Shown here in pieces: positions 18,096 through 26,023 of a stretch of DNA of 64,000 nt; position 1 is the stretch's first letter; the number at the start of each line of letters is the position of its first letter. The DNA is from Clostridium sp. AWRP (lineage in GTDB: Bacteria; Bacillota; Clostridia; Clostridiales; Clostridiaceae), in assembly GCF_004006395.2 (NCBI RefSeq), contig NZ_CP029758.2:3224001-3288000 (forward strand). The letters are read 5' to 3'. The notes below the pieces were generated by a model, which ran no database searches, was not told the origin of the DNA, and saw nothing but the letters and a program-made list of their open reading frames with translations. Made by a program: the position numbers and the translations under genes.

Positions 18096-18881
18096 CTAAT
18101 ATGTAATATTAATCCCTAATACTTTCACTTTCTCACTAATCTTATTTGCTATATTTTTTAACTCATTTTCAATATACTCTATACCTTTAAACCTCATGCG
18201 GCTGATAGGTCCTGAAACACTTATCCCTGCTGCAATCTTTCCTTTACTATTATATATAGGTGCAGAAATGCATCCTAAACCATATTCATACTCTTCTATA
18301 TCGTAAGAAACTTGCTCTGCTATTATCTTCTTTTTTTCTAACAAAAAATCCTCATAATTTGATATAGTGTTTACTGTTCTTTTTTGATTATGCCTTTTAA
18401 AGTAAGCTTTAATAATTTCGTCATCCTGATAACTAAGAAATATTTTTCCCATAGATGAACAATGCAGAGGAGATACAGGTATTAATCTTGAAACAAGTAC
18501 TGAACTTTCTCCATTTACACTGAAAATTGTCACTACATTATCCTCATCTAATATTCCCAAATTTGTAGATTCTCCAGTTTTTGCAGAAAGATCTACCATA
18601 AAAGGTTTCGCAATCAAATTTAAGTCAACTTTAGATTTCACTTTTTCGCTATACTGAATAAAGATTAATCCTAAACCATATTTTCCATTTTTATCTTTTT
18701 CTATAATGGAATTTTGAAAAAGGGTATTTAAAATTCTATATGCTGTTGCCTTTGGTAAATCAAGATTAGAAGATATTTCAGAAACACCAATAGGAACCTC
18801 TGATTTATATATTTCATTTATAATTTGAATTGCTCTATCAACCATAGAAATACTATCATAATTTTGTGAATTATTAGTCAA
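18096..18881 (-). CDS. IclR family transcriptional regulator
   Basis: The regulator has 261 residues. A winged-helix domain at about 10-75 reads MVDRAIQIINEIYKSE...PKATAYRILNTL. An IclR effector domain follows, with GESTNLGILDEDNVV, LHCSSMGKIFLS, YDIEEYEYGLGCISAPIYN and AGISVSGPISRM. It probably binds a small organic acid. The start is a TTG preceded by GAGGAGGGG. It is divergent from the aminotransferase gene, whose promoter contains a dyad that is a likely target. Confidence 0.92.
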   Translation of the reverse strand: MTNNSQNYDSISMVDRAIQIINEIYKSEVPIGVSEISSNLDLPKATAYRILNTLFQNSIIEKDKNGKYGLGLIFIQYSEKVKSKVDLNLIAKPFMVDLSAKTGESTNLGILDEDNVVTIFSVNGESSVLVSRLIPVSPLHCSSMGKIFLSYQDDEIIKAYFKRHNQKRTVNTISNYEDFLLEKKKIIAEQVSYDIEEYEYGLGCISAPIYNSKGKIAAGISVSGPISRMRFKGIEYIENELKNIANKISEKVKVLGINITY

Positions 18882-18981
18882 AAAGGAACCCCTCCTCTAT
18901 TACACTATGTTAATATAATAATATTATCTATAAATTACGTCAATTTATTATTGAATATTTATAAACATTATTGAATATTTA

Positions 18982-19030
18982 TTGAAAATATTTTTATACA
19001 TGCTATAATAGTCTTTGAAACACCGTTTCA
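18982..19030 (+). promoter_or_regulatory. Promoter and dyad operator in front of the aminotransferase
   Basis: TTGAAA (18982-18987), 16 nt, then TATAAT (19004-19009) make a good sigma-A promoter. A perfect dyad TGAAAC-ACC-GTTTCA at 19016-19030 covers the expected start site. Two direct copies of TTATTGAATATTTAT lie just upstream (about 18949-18983). These suit regulation by the divergent IclR protein. Confidence 0.65.
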
Positions 19031-19063
19031 GAAGTAATTTTTATTATAAGGAGATAATTTAGT

Positions 19064-20245
19064 ATGAAAAATAAATTTTTATCTAAAAGATATTGGAATA
19101 GTATATCCACTCCAATGGGTGAAAGTAATGATCTTTTAAAAAAATTTGATGATATTATTGATTTCAGTCTCGGAGATCCTGATATTACAACTAGCGAAAT
19201 TATAATAAAAAAAGCATTTGAAGATGCCATGAATGGTCATACACACTATACAGACTCTTTAGGTGATCCAGAACTTCGTAAAGAAATACGCAAATTTTAT
19301 TTAGATAAATATGATTATAACGTTAAAAGCGATGAATGCATGATCACCACAAGTGGATGTCATGCAATGTGGCTTGCTCTAGAAGCTATTCTCGATGATG
19401 GAGACGAAGTCATAATACACGATCCTTATTTTACTCCCTATCCACAGCAAATAAAACTAGCTAGAGGTATTCCTGTACATCTTGAAACCTTTGAAGAAGA
19501 AGGATTTCAAGTAAATCCCAAAAGATTAGAAAACTTAATTACTAATAGAACAAAAGCAATAATAATAAATACACCAAATAACCCTTCAGGAGCATGTTTT
19601 AAAAAAGAAACACTTAAAGCAATTGCAGAAATTGCCATTAAATATGATTTAATCATAATTGCAGATGATATTTACACACTATTTAGCTACGAGGAACCAT
19701 TTATTCCAATTACTACTCTTGAAAAAATGCGTGAGCGTACAATTACAATTGGCAGTTTCTCCAAAAACTATGCCATGACAGGATGGAGAATAGGCTATCT
19801 TATTGCACCTTCATTTATCATTCAAACTGCTAAAGATATAAATGAAAATAATGTGTTTGCCTCACCTTCAATATCCCAGCGTGCTGCTATTCATGCACTT
19901 AAAAATAGAGATAAAATACAACCTAAGATTGTTTCCGAATATAAAAAGAGGATTTTTTACGCCTATGATAGAATTTGTTCAATACCAAATATGTCGGTTT
20001 TAAAACCACGGGGCAGTATTTACCTTTTTGTCAATATAAAAGATACGGGACTTAGTTCAAAAGAAGTAGCAGATAAAATGCTAAATGAGGCTCATGTTCT
20101 TGTACTTCCTGGTAATGCTTTCGGTAAATGTGGTGAAGGATACATACGACTTGCCATGACAGTAAATACCCAAAAAATGAATGAAGCATTTAATCGTATA
20201 GAAAAAATGAACATTTTTAATAAATGCATGGTATCTGCTTTGTAA
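19064..20245 (+). CDS. Pyridoxal-phosphate aminotransferase, class I/II
   Basis: This 393-residue fold-type I aminotransferase has the N-terminal SLGDPDITTSEI, the tyrosine/aromatic segment TTSGCHAMWLALEA, NNPSGACFKKETL, DDIYTLFSYEEPF, the cofactor lysine in GSFSKNYAMTGWRIGYL, and the carboxylate-binding Arg in EGYIRLAMTV. It transfers amino groups between amino and keto acids; the aspartate/aromatic subgroup is the closest by motif, but the substrate is not determined. AAGGAGATAATTTAGT precedes the ATG. Likely regulated by the divergent IclR protein. Confidence 0.92.
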   Translation: MKNKFLSKRYWNSISTPMGESNDLLKKFDDIIDFSLGDPDITTSEIIIKKAFEDAMNGHTHYTDSLGDPELRKEIRKFYLDKYDYNVKSDECMITTSGCHAMWLALEAILDDGDEVIIHDPYFTPYPQQIKLARGIPVHLETFEEEGFQVNPKRLENLITNRTKAIIINTPNNPSGACFKKETLKAIAEIAIKYDLIIIADDIYTLFSYEEPFIPITTLEKMRERTITIGSFSKNYAMTGWRIGYLIAPSFIIQTAKDINENNVFASPSISQRAAIHALKNRDKIQPKIVSEYKKRIFYAYDRICSIPNMSVLKPRGSIYLFVNIKDTGLSSKEVADKMLNEAHVLVLPGNAFGKCGEGYIRLAMTVNTQKMNEAFNRIEKMNIFNKCMVSAL

Positions 20246-20296
20246 CAGAGGGCTTCTTTGAAGCCCTACAATATACCACTTTGTAATTTGTAATAT

Positions 20297-21115
20297 TTAC
20301 TTCCATCGTATATCTGCTTTTCTCCTTGGTACAGTTCTTAAATATTTCACATTAGGATATCCGACTATCATGAAAGTTACAACCTTTCTCCCTTTCTTAA
20401 CTCCAAGAAACTTACTTATTTTTTCATCCATTTGGGCAGCCGCAACAGAAAAACCACTAAACAACGTTCCAAGTCCTAAAGATTTAATCATAAGTTCCAT
20501 ATTTGACGATGCTAAAGCTCCATTTACTTCCTGTCTTGCCGTAACAACTATTACTACTGGAGCATTAAAAAATAATCTATCATTTTTAGGGTTTTCTTTA
20601 TATTCCTTATACATATCAATCCATATTTTAGCATATCTTTGATAAAGTATATTTTTCTCATTTGTATCTTTAAGTATTTTTTCTCCAATTTGATTTAAAC
20701 TTTCAATTATTAATTTTCTTAAATCCTGTATTCCATCTCTTACAACTATGTAAGATACATCCTGCATATTACTTGCTGTTTGGGTAAATCTTCCAGCTTC
20801 TACAATTTTAAGTAGTTTTTCCTCTTCTACCTCTTTGTCTTTAAATTGCCTTATAGTTCTTCTAAACTTAATAAAATTTAATAAAGTATCAGCATCTATG
20901 TAAAAATCTTCTTTATTATATTCTTTTACATCTTCCATGTTATATTCGTCTGTTGATACTGCATTTTTAGGACACACTGCAATACAGTGCCCACACTTTA
21001 TGCAAGTAATATTATTGATTTTAGCTTTACCATCTATTATCTCTATGTCTCTTGCAAAACAATCTTTAACACATTGTCCGCATCCTATACACTTTTCACT
21101 ATTTACATTCATCAT
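20297..21115 (-). CDS. Nitroreductase family protein with N-terminal 2x4Fe-4S ferredoxin domain
   Basis: The protein has 272 residues. Residues 1-55 contain two ferredoxin motifs, CIGCGQCVKDCF and CIKCGHCIAVCP. Residues 85-270 are an FMN nitroreductase fold beginning FRRTIRQFKDKEVEEEKLLKI, with GSG-like phosphate-binding segments and PVVIVVTA. Such fusions let low-potential ferredoxin electrons reach FMN for reduction of unknown acceptors. AAAGGAGTAAAAACTTT precedes the tandem ATGs. The downstream neighbour in the same direction is not linked. Confidence 0.9.
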   Translation of the reverse strand: MMNVNSEKCIGCGQCVKDCFARDIEIIDGKAKINNITCIKCGHCIAVCPKNAVSTDEYNMEDVKEYNKEDFYIDADTLLNFIKFRRTIRQFKDKEVEEEKLLKIVEAGRFTQTASNMQDVSYIVVRDGIQDLRKLIIESLNQIGEKILKDTNEKNILYQRYAKIWIDMYKEYKENPKNDRLFFNAPVVIVVTARQEVNGALASSNMELMIKSLGLGTLFSGFSVAAAQMDEKISKFLGVKKGRKVVTFMIVGYPNVKYLRTVPRRKADIRWK

Positions 21116-21166
21116 AAAGTTTTTACTCCTTTTTCAATGTAATTTTATGCTTTTCTTATTCATATT

Positions 21167-21700
21167 TTAAAGCAGGGTTGCTTTAAAGCATAATATACCA
21201 TTACTAAAACCTTCAATAAGATTTTCCTCGTATTTTATATAAACTGGATTACCCCCATAAACAGGATGAACGTACTTTACTTCTATTTCATTAGTTTGAA
21301 TTGTATCACAAAGTTCTTTTAGTATAAGCAATCCTTGTACAACGGGATTTTCAGTGAGATGAATGGAATTTATATCTCCTGTAAGATGACTAAAATCTAC
21401 AATTTCTTCTTTTGAAAAATTACGCCATAAAGTACCCACATCTTTGATAGGTTCTAATTGAGTAGCTTCTTTAACTACTGCATTCATCATTAAATAAACT
21501 GTTAACGTTTCTACAACTTCATTATTAACATATCCACTGCAATTAATTATACAAAGTCGTCTATTTCTTTTCATAATCTCATTTTTGTAAGTTTCATTTT
21601 CTAATTTTGATTGAAATCGTTGGTATTTTACCTTGGCAATAAATGCACCATCATAAAAAAAATCATCCTTTGTAGCAAATGCTCTAAATAAATCTATCAT
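21167..21700 (-). CDS. MaoC-like hotdog-fold protein
   Basis: In this 177-residue protein, residues 95-130 read FSKEEIVDFSHLTGDINSIHLTEN...VVQGLLIL, the R-hydratase pattern with the catalytic Asp/His pair D-x-N-x-I-H. The N-terminal 90 residues look like a second, degenerate hotdog half. MaoC proteins hydrate enoyl thioesters or bind acyl chains. The TetR gene 77 nt upstream in the same direction may control it. The substrate is unknown, and catalysis is likely but not proven because the first half is weakly conserved. Confidence 0.75.
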   Translation of the reverse strand: MIDLFRAFATKDDFFYDGAFIAKVKYQRFQSKLENETYKNEIMKRNRRLCIINCSGYVNNEVVETLTVYLMMNAVVKEATQLEPIKDVGTLWRNFSKEEIVDFSHLTGDINSIHLTENPVVQGLLILKELCDTIQTNEIEVKYVHPVYGGNPVYIKYEENLIEGFSNGILCFKATLL

Positions 21701-21777
21701 TTTATCCCCCGCCTTATAATACTTTATACAATATATCTAATCTATTTATGACTTATGTTTAAGATACAGCAATAGTC

Positions 21778-22401
21778 TTACTTAGTGTATTCTGTGAGTA
21801 ATCTTTTAAATCCATCATAATTGTATTTAAACGCAAATCTTATCACATTTCTTCGTTCATCCCCATTCATATCACCTTCTAGGGAATCTAGCAGCATATT
21901 GAGCATATTGTAAAACACCATTCTTATTACTTTATAATTTTGAGTTGTCCTACAGTTATCTGCAAAATTATATTTTTGCAGATAACTACATTCCCGCTGT
22001 ATTACATTTTCTAATATCTCTTCTTTCAAATTTTCATATTTTGTACCCTTACTGCACCTTAACAATATCAATAATCTTTTACGATTCGCTATTAAATCCT
22101 CTACCTGTTTATGATTTGGAATATACTTTTGTAAATCTTGTTCATTATTAAAAAAGGCTTTTGTTAATATTGGAAATATATTAGAATTATAATTTCTAAA
22201 AGCATCTACAAAAGATTGTGGTAAAACAGTATAAAATAAATTTTCTTTGTTTTTAAAATAAATATAAATATTTCCTACTGATATATTAGCCTTTTCAGAG
22301 ATGTCCTTCATTTTTGTATTCAGATACCCTTTTTCCAGAAATATATCTATCGCTGAACCTTCAATTGCCTGCCTAATTTTGTCTTTTTTTATTTGAGCCA
22401 T
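21778..22401 (-). CDS. TetR family transcriptional regulator
   Basis: The 207-residue regulator has an N-terminal HTH: KIRQAIEGSAIDIFLEKGYLNTKMKDIS, then KANISVGNIYIYFKNKENLF. The C-terminal helical domain is divergent. I chose ATG 22401 since GGAGGGTAAA lies directly upstream; a longer frame of 49 residues reads through the promoter and operator and has no site. It lies upstream of the MaoC-like gene on the same strand and divergent from the MocR gene, so it may regulate either. Confidence 0.88.
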   Translation of the reverse strand: MAQIKKDKIRQAIEGSAIDIFLEKGYLNTKMKDISEKANISVGNIYIYFKNKENLFYTVLPQSFVDAFRNYNSNIFPILTKAFFNNEQDLQKYIPNHKQVEDLIANRKRLLILLRCSKGTKYENLKEEILENVIQRECSYLQKYNFADNCRTTQNYKVIRMVFYNMLNMLLDSLEGDMNGDERRNVIRFAFKYNYDGFKRLLTEYTK

Positions 22402-22438
22402 TTTACCCTCCGCCAATGTAAAACTGAATATATAATTC

Positions 22439-22467
22439 ATTTTATAATATGACAGTTTGTTTGTCAA
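22439..22467 (-). promoter_or_regulatory. TetR gene promoter with overlapping dyad
   Basis: On the minus strand TTGACA (22467-22462), 17 nt, TAAAAT (22444-22439) form a near-consensus promoter. The dyad TGACA-GTTTGTT-TGTCA at 22450-22466 overlaps the -35 box and spacer, a typical place for autorepression. Confidence 0.7.
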
Positions 22468-22558
22468 CGAAGTCTGGATGGTATTATAAATATTTAAACT
22501 GGATGTTTTTGAAATACGCCCAAGTTGATATAATAAACTTAAGAACAACCTTAGCTAA

Positions 22559-24025
22559 GTGAGTGATTGTATGGAAATTAAAATAAACAGAAAAAGTAAA
22601 ATTGCTTTATACGTTCAAATTGAAAATCAAATAAAAAATATGATTTATTCCAAAATACTTCCTGAAAACTACACATTACCATCTGAAAGACAACTTGCAA
22701 ATACATTAAAAGTTAATAGAAGTACAGTAATTAAGGCCTATGACAAGCTTAAAGAAAAAGGTCTCATTGATTCAAATGCTAGAAGAGACACTTATATTAG
22801 CTTTTATGACAACCATGAAGAAAATGATCATAAAAAGTGCTTGTTTTGGGATGAAATATACAGCAAAAGTTCAAATAATAATTTTGATAATACAATAAGT
22901 AAAATTATGAATACTGATATCAATAGCAAAATGATTTCGTTTGGCGGCGGTATGCCATCACCAGATCTATTTCCTCAATTGGAATTTCAGAAAATACAAA
23001 TGGATTTATTAAAAAATGAAGCAAAAAACATGTTTTTTCAAAGTCCCGTATCTGGAAACAAAGATTTAAAAAATGAAATTAGAAAACTTATGTTAAATAA
23101 AGAAGTTAGAATATCTACAAGCGACATAATTGTTACTTCTGGTTCTCAGCAGGGGTTGGATTTAGTTGTAAGAACTTTTGTAAATTATAATGATGTAATA
23201 TTAGTGGAAAACCCAACGTTCTTTGGAGCTATCCAACTTCTTCAGACACTGGGTGCTAAAATCATAAGTATTCCTATGGATAAATGCGGCATGAAAGTTG
23301 ATGTACTAGAATGTTTAATTAACAAATTTAACCCAAAATTTATTTATACCATACCAAATTTTCAAAATCCAACAGGAATCACTATGAGTCTTGAAAGAAG
23401 ATATGACCTCATTAAAATTTCAGAAAAATATGGAATCCCCATAATTGAAGATGATCCCTATGGCGAACTCAGATATGAAGGTAACTATCTACCGCCTTTA
23501 AAAGCATTAGATAAAAGTGGTTATGTAATATATTTAAGTACATTTTCAAAAGTAATTTCTCTCGGTTTAAGAGTTGGCTGGATCGCTGCTCCAGAAAGGG
23601 TAATAGCTAAACTGAGTTTGTTTAAGCAGCTTACTGATTTACATGTAAATACCTTAAGTCAGCATATTGTATGTGAATTTTTGAGACAGGGCTATTATAA
23701 AGAGCATATTAAAAAAATAAGAAAAAGCTATTCTCTAAAAAGAGATTTGATGTCTGAAGAACTTACAAGCAATATTAAAAGTATAAAGTTTTTTAAACCT
23801 GAAGGTGGCTTTTATATTTGGTGTAAGCTTCCAGATAATATTTGCTTAAATTCACTTTTAAAAATATCTTTAAAAAATGGAGTAAATTATGTCACTGGAA
23901 ACTCCTTCTACACTAAAAAGGATGAAAAAGGTAATTTTATAAGGTTAAATTTTACTTATCCTAAAAATAAAGAAATTATAAAAGGTATAAAGTTATTGCA
24001 ACTTAGTATATCTGAAATAATTTAA
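22559..24025 (+). CDS. MocR/PdxR-type regulator: GntR helix-turn-helix fused to aminotransferase-like domain
   Basis: The protein has 488 residues. Residues 5-75 form a GntR winged helix (YVQIENQIKNMIYSKILPENYTLPSERQLANTL...NRSTVIKAYDKL). Residues 110-485 are a fold-type I PLP domain with SGSQQGLDLVVR, IPNFQNPTG, EDDPYGELRYEG and the PLP lysine in YLSTFSKVISLGLRVGW. It either regulates a nearby gene by sensing PLP plus an amino compound, or is a catalytic aminotransferase as in the 2-aminoadipate group. The gene at 24040 follows after 14 nt and is a likely partner. The GTG start has a weak site; an in-frame ATG at 22571 is possible. Confidence 0.88.
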   Translation: MSDCMEIKINRKSKIALYVQIENQIKNMIYSKILPENYTLPSERQLANTLKVNRSTVIKAYDKLKEKGLIDSNARRDTYISFYDNHEENDHKKCLFWDEIYSKSSNNNFDNTISKIMNTDINSKMISFGGGMPSPDLFPQLEFQKIQMDLLKNEAKNMFFQSPVSGNKDLKNEIRKLMLNKEVRISTSDIIVTSGSQQGLDLVVRTFVNYNDVILVENPTFFGAIQLLQTLGAKIISIPMDKCGMKVDVLECLINKFNPKFIYTIPNFQNPTGITMSLERRYDLIKISEKYGIPIIEDDPYGELRYEGNYLPPLKALDKSGYVIYLSTFSKVISLGLRVGWIAAPERVIAKLSLFKQLTDLHVNTLSQHIVCEFLRQGYYKEHIKKIRKSYSLKRDLMSEELTSNIKSIKFFKPEGGFYIWCKLPDNICLNSLLKISLKNGVNYVTGNSFYTKKDEKGNFIRLNFTYPKNKEIIKGIKLLQLSISEII

Positions 24026-24039
24026 AGGAGATGTTTAAA

Positions 24040-24732
24040 TTGAAAAAAATTGGTTTAATAGGTGGTATGAGTTTTGAATCCACTTTAGAATATTACAAAA
24101 TTATAAATGAAACTGTTAACAAAACCTTAGGAGGACTTCATTCAGCTGAATGTATATTATATTCGGTAGACTTTAATGAAATAGAAATTCTTCAACATCA
24201 AAATAAATGGGAGGAATTATCAAATATAATGGTTAATGCTGCTCAAAGTCTTAAAAAAGGCGGCGCTGATTTTATCATAATATGTACTAATACAATGCAT
24301 AAACTAGCTCCTGATATAGAAAGCAAAGCTGGAATCAAGGTTTTACATATAGCAGAAGCTGCAGGTAAAAAAATAATTGAAAAACATATAAAAACTGTAG
24401 GACTCCTTGGAACAAAATTTACTATGGAAGAAGGTTTTTATAAAAAAGTTCTTAAAGATAAATTCAATATAAACGTAAGTATTCCAGATGAAGATGGTAG
24501 AGAAGTTATTCACCAAATCATATACAATGAATTATGTAAAGGTGTAATAAAAAATTCATCAAGAGAAAAGTATAAGCAAATAATAAACAATCTGCATTTA
24601 AATGGTGCTGAAGGAATAGTTCTTGGCTGTACCGAAATACCTCTTTTGATACAACAAAAAGATGTAGATATCCCAATATTTGACACAACAACAATCCATG
24701 CTGTTTCTGCTGTTGAGTTTGCTTTAAAGTAA
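24040..24732 (+). CDS. Aspartate/glutamate racemase family protein
   Basis: The 230-residue enzyme carries both cysteines of the cofactor-independent racemases: IICTNTMHKLAPDI and GIVLGCTEIPLLI, plus the start KKIGLIGGMSFESTLEYY. It should racemise Asp, Glu or a related amino acid. I chose TTG 24040 because AAGGAGA lies 8 nt before it; the ATG at 24031 is almost on top of that site. It forms an operon with the MocR-type gene, which suggests a D-amino-acid related task. Confidence 0.9.
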   Translation: MKKIGLIGGMSFESTLEYYKIINETVNKTLGGLHSAECILYSVDFNEIEILQHQNKWEELSNIMVNAAQSLKKGGADFIIICTNTMHKLAPDIESKAGIKVLHIAEAAGKKIIEKHIKTVGLLGTKFTMEEGFYKKVLKDKFNINVSIPDEDGREVIHQIIYNELCKGVIKNSSREKYKQIINNLHLNGAEGIVLGCTEIPLLIQQKDVDIPIFDTTTIHAVSAVEFALK

Positions 24733-24770
24733 ATAAACTAAAGAAATACTTTATACTATAACTGATATTC

Positions 24771-24817
24771 TAATATAAGGACAGCAGCAGAAGTAATTAA
24801 CTGCTGTTCTTATATTA
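24771..24817 (+). terminator. Terminator of the MocR-racemase operon
   Basis: A 17-bp stem (24771-24787 with 24801-24817, one G-T pair) includes ACAGCAG/CTGCTGT and is followed by ATTTTAAT. Confidence 0.7.
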
Positions 24818-24878
24818 ATTTTAATACCTATGCCATCCTATTATAAAAATAAAACGCCTTTTATTTTTATAACAAACA

Positions 24879-25499
24879 TTATTTACTATATTTTTTAAAC
24901 AAATCATCAAGAGCCTCTCTTAAAAGAAATGCTTCAGTTCTATCTGTTGACTTAGAAAGTCTAGAAAGTCTATCAAGTTGTGTTTTTGTAAAATAGTTAG
25001 ACTTTAAAACCATACTTTCTGATTCAGAAAGACATATTCTATTTTTGCCCAGTTCTTTAGCCCTAAACAAAGCACTATCTGCTACTCTAAAAAGTTCAAC
25101 TACATTCTTAGCATCTCTTGGATAACTTGCAATTCCAAAGCTTAAAGTAAAATAAATATCTTCTGTTTTCATATTATCACTTATGTCAAATGTATTATCT
25201 GATAAATACCTCCTTATTTCCTCTAATTGCATAAATCCCCTTTCAGCACCTTGTTTTGCAAGTAATATATTAAATTCATCACCATGTCTATAAATACTAT
25301 CTTCAGGTAACAAATTATTATTTAAAATTAATATAAGCTTTTCTATTACTTTATCAGCAATATCATTTCCATATAAATTATTTATATTTTTAAAATTGTC
25401 AATATCTGCAATTACAATACTAAAAGGGCCTTCATTTTTTGATATCAATTCCTCCATTCTAGATACAATATACTCTTTAGAAACAAGCTCCCTATTCAT
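24879..25499 (-). CDS. GGDEF protein (HGDEF variant) with C-terminal ribbon-helix-helix-like tail
   Basis: The protein has 206 residues. Residues 20-160 form a GGDEF domain with metal-binding D32 in IADIDNFKNINN, active loop RHGDEF (71-76, His replacing the first Gly), and SFGIASYPRDAKNV. No RxxD inhibitory site is visible. Residues 168-205 (FTKTQLDRLSRLSK...TEAFLLREALDDLFKKY) look like a CopG/Arc-type ribbon-helix-helix: short strand plus two helices. Either an active diguanylate cyclase or a degenerate GGDEF sensor attached to a DNA-binding or dimerisation tail is possible. I chose ATG 25499 because GGAGG lies 8 nt upstream. Confidence 0.82.
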   Translation of the reverse strand: MNRELVSKEYIVSRMEELISKNEGPFSIVIADIDNFKNINNLYGNDIADKVIEKLILILNNNLLPEDSIYRHGDEFNILLAKQGAERGFMQLEEIRRYLSDNTFDISDNMKTEDIYFTLSFGIASYPRDAKNVVELFRVADSALFRAKELGKNRICLSESESMVLKSNYFTKTQLDRLSRLSKSTDRTEAFLLREALDDLFKKYSK

Positions 25500-25680
25500 C
25501 AAAACAACCTCCATATATGATCTTTAATTAATTTATTTATTACACTTCAGTATTAGTATTCTATGATTAAAATTAATTTTCCAAATATATAATACTATAA
25601 TGCCATCTATAATTATAATTTCAAATCTAAAACTATTCCAGTAAAAAATAAATTTAATTTAGCATATGTTTGAATTTAGT

Positions 25681-25718
25681 ATAGCAACATATATATGTTG
25701 ACATATATATGTTGCTAT
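25681..25718. repeat. Perfect 18-bp palindrome upstream of the c-di-AMP riboswitch
   Basis: ATAGCAACATATATATGT (25681-25698) and its exact complement (25701-25718) are separated by TG. It lies 33 nt before the riboswitch start, within the expected promoter region of ablAB. It could be an operator or a terminator-like structure; no T run follows. Confidence 0.75.
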
Positions 25719-25750
25719 GATATACTTATATATATAATTTAAATATTGAT

Positions 25751-25862
25751 AATGCTTAATCACTTTGAGCGGGAGAACCAATTTTTGGGGTGAATCTTAT
25801 CCACGTGATAGGTAGGGTTAATTTCTTCGATCCGAATCCGTCAGCTAATCTCGTAAGCATTG
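25751..25862 (+). ncRNA. Cyclic di-AMP riboswitch (ydaO/yuaA type)
   Basis: P1 is AATGCTTA (25751-25758) with TAAGCATT (25855-25862). Inside are the conserved blocks GCGGGAGAACCAA, GGGGTGAATC, GGTAGGGTTAA, TTCGATCCGAATCCGTCAGC and TAATCTCGTAAGC, which I recognise as the ydaO consensus. A terminator follows at 25929-25968, before ablA. In known examples c-di-AMP binding favours termination. Control of an osmolyte pathway fits, since c-di-AMP rises when potassium or turgor is high. Confidence 0.93.
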
Positions 25863-25928
25863 AAGGGAAGTTTCAATATATAATATATATTTTGTGCTTT
25901 TTTTACTATAAATATAATTAGTAGATTT

Positions 25929-25968
25929 AATAAGTTGCATTTCACTTCTCTGCAGCTTATTATTTTTT
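25929..25968 (+). terminator. Riboswitch-controlled terminator before ablA
   Basis: AATAAGTTGCA (25929-25939) pairs with TGCAGCTTATT (25951-25961), one G-T pair, followed by ATTTTTTG. It lies between the c-di-AMP aptamer and the ablA ribosome site. Confidence 0.88.
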
Positions 25969-26023
25969 GCAGTGATTAAGCATCATCTTACAAATCACGA
26001 ACTTTTGAAAGGAGTTTTTTAAC

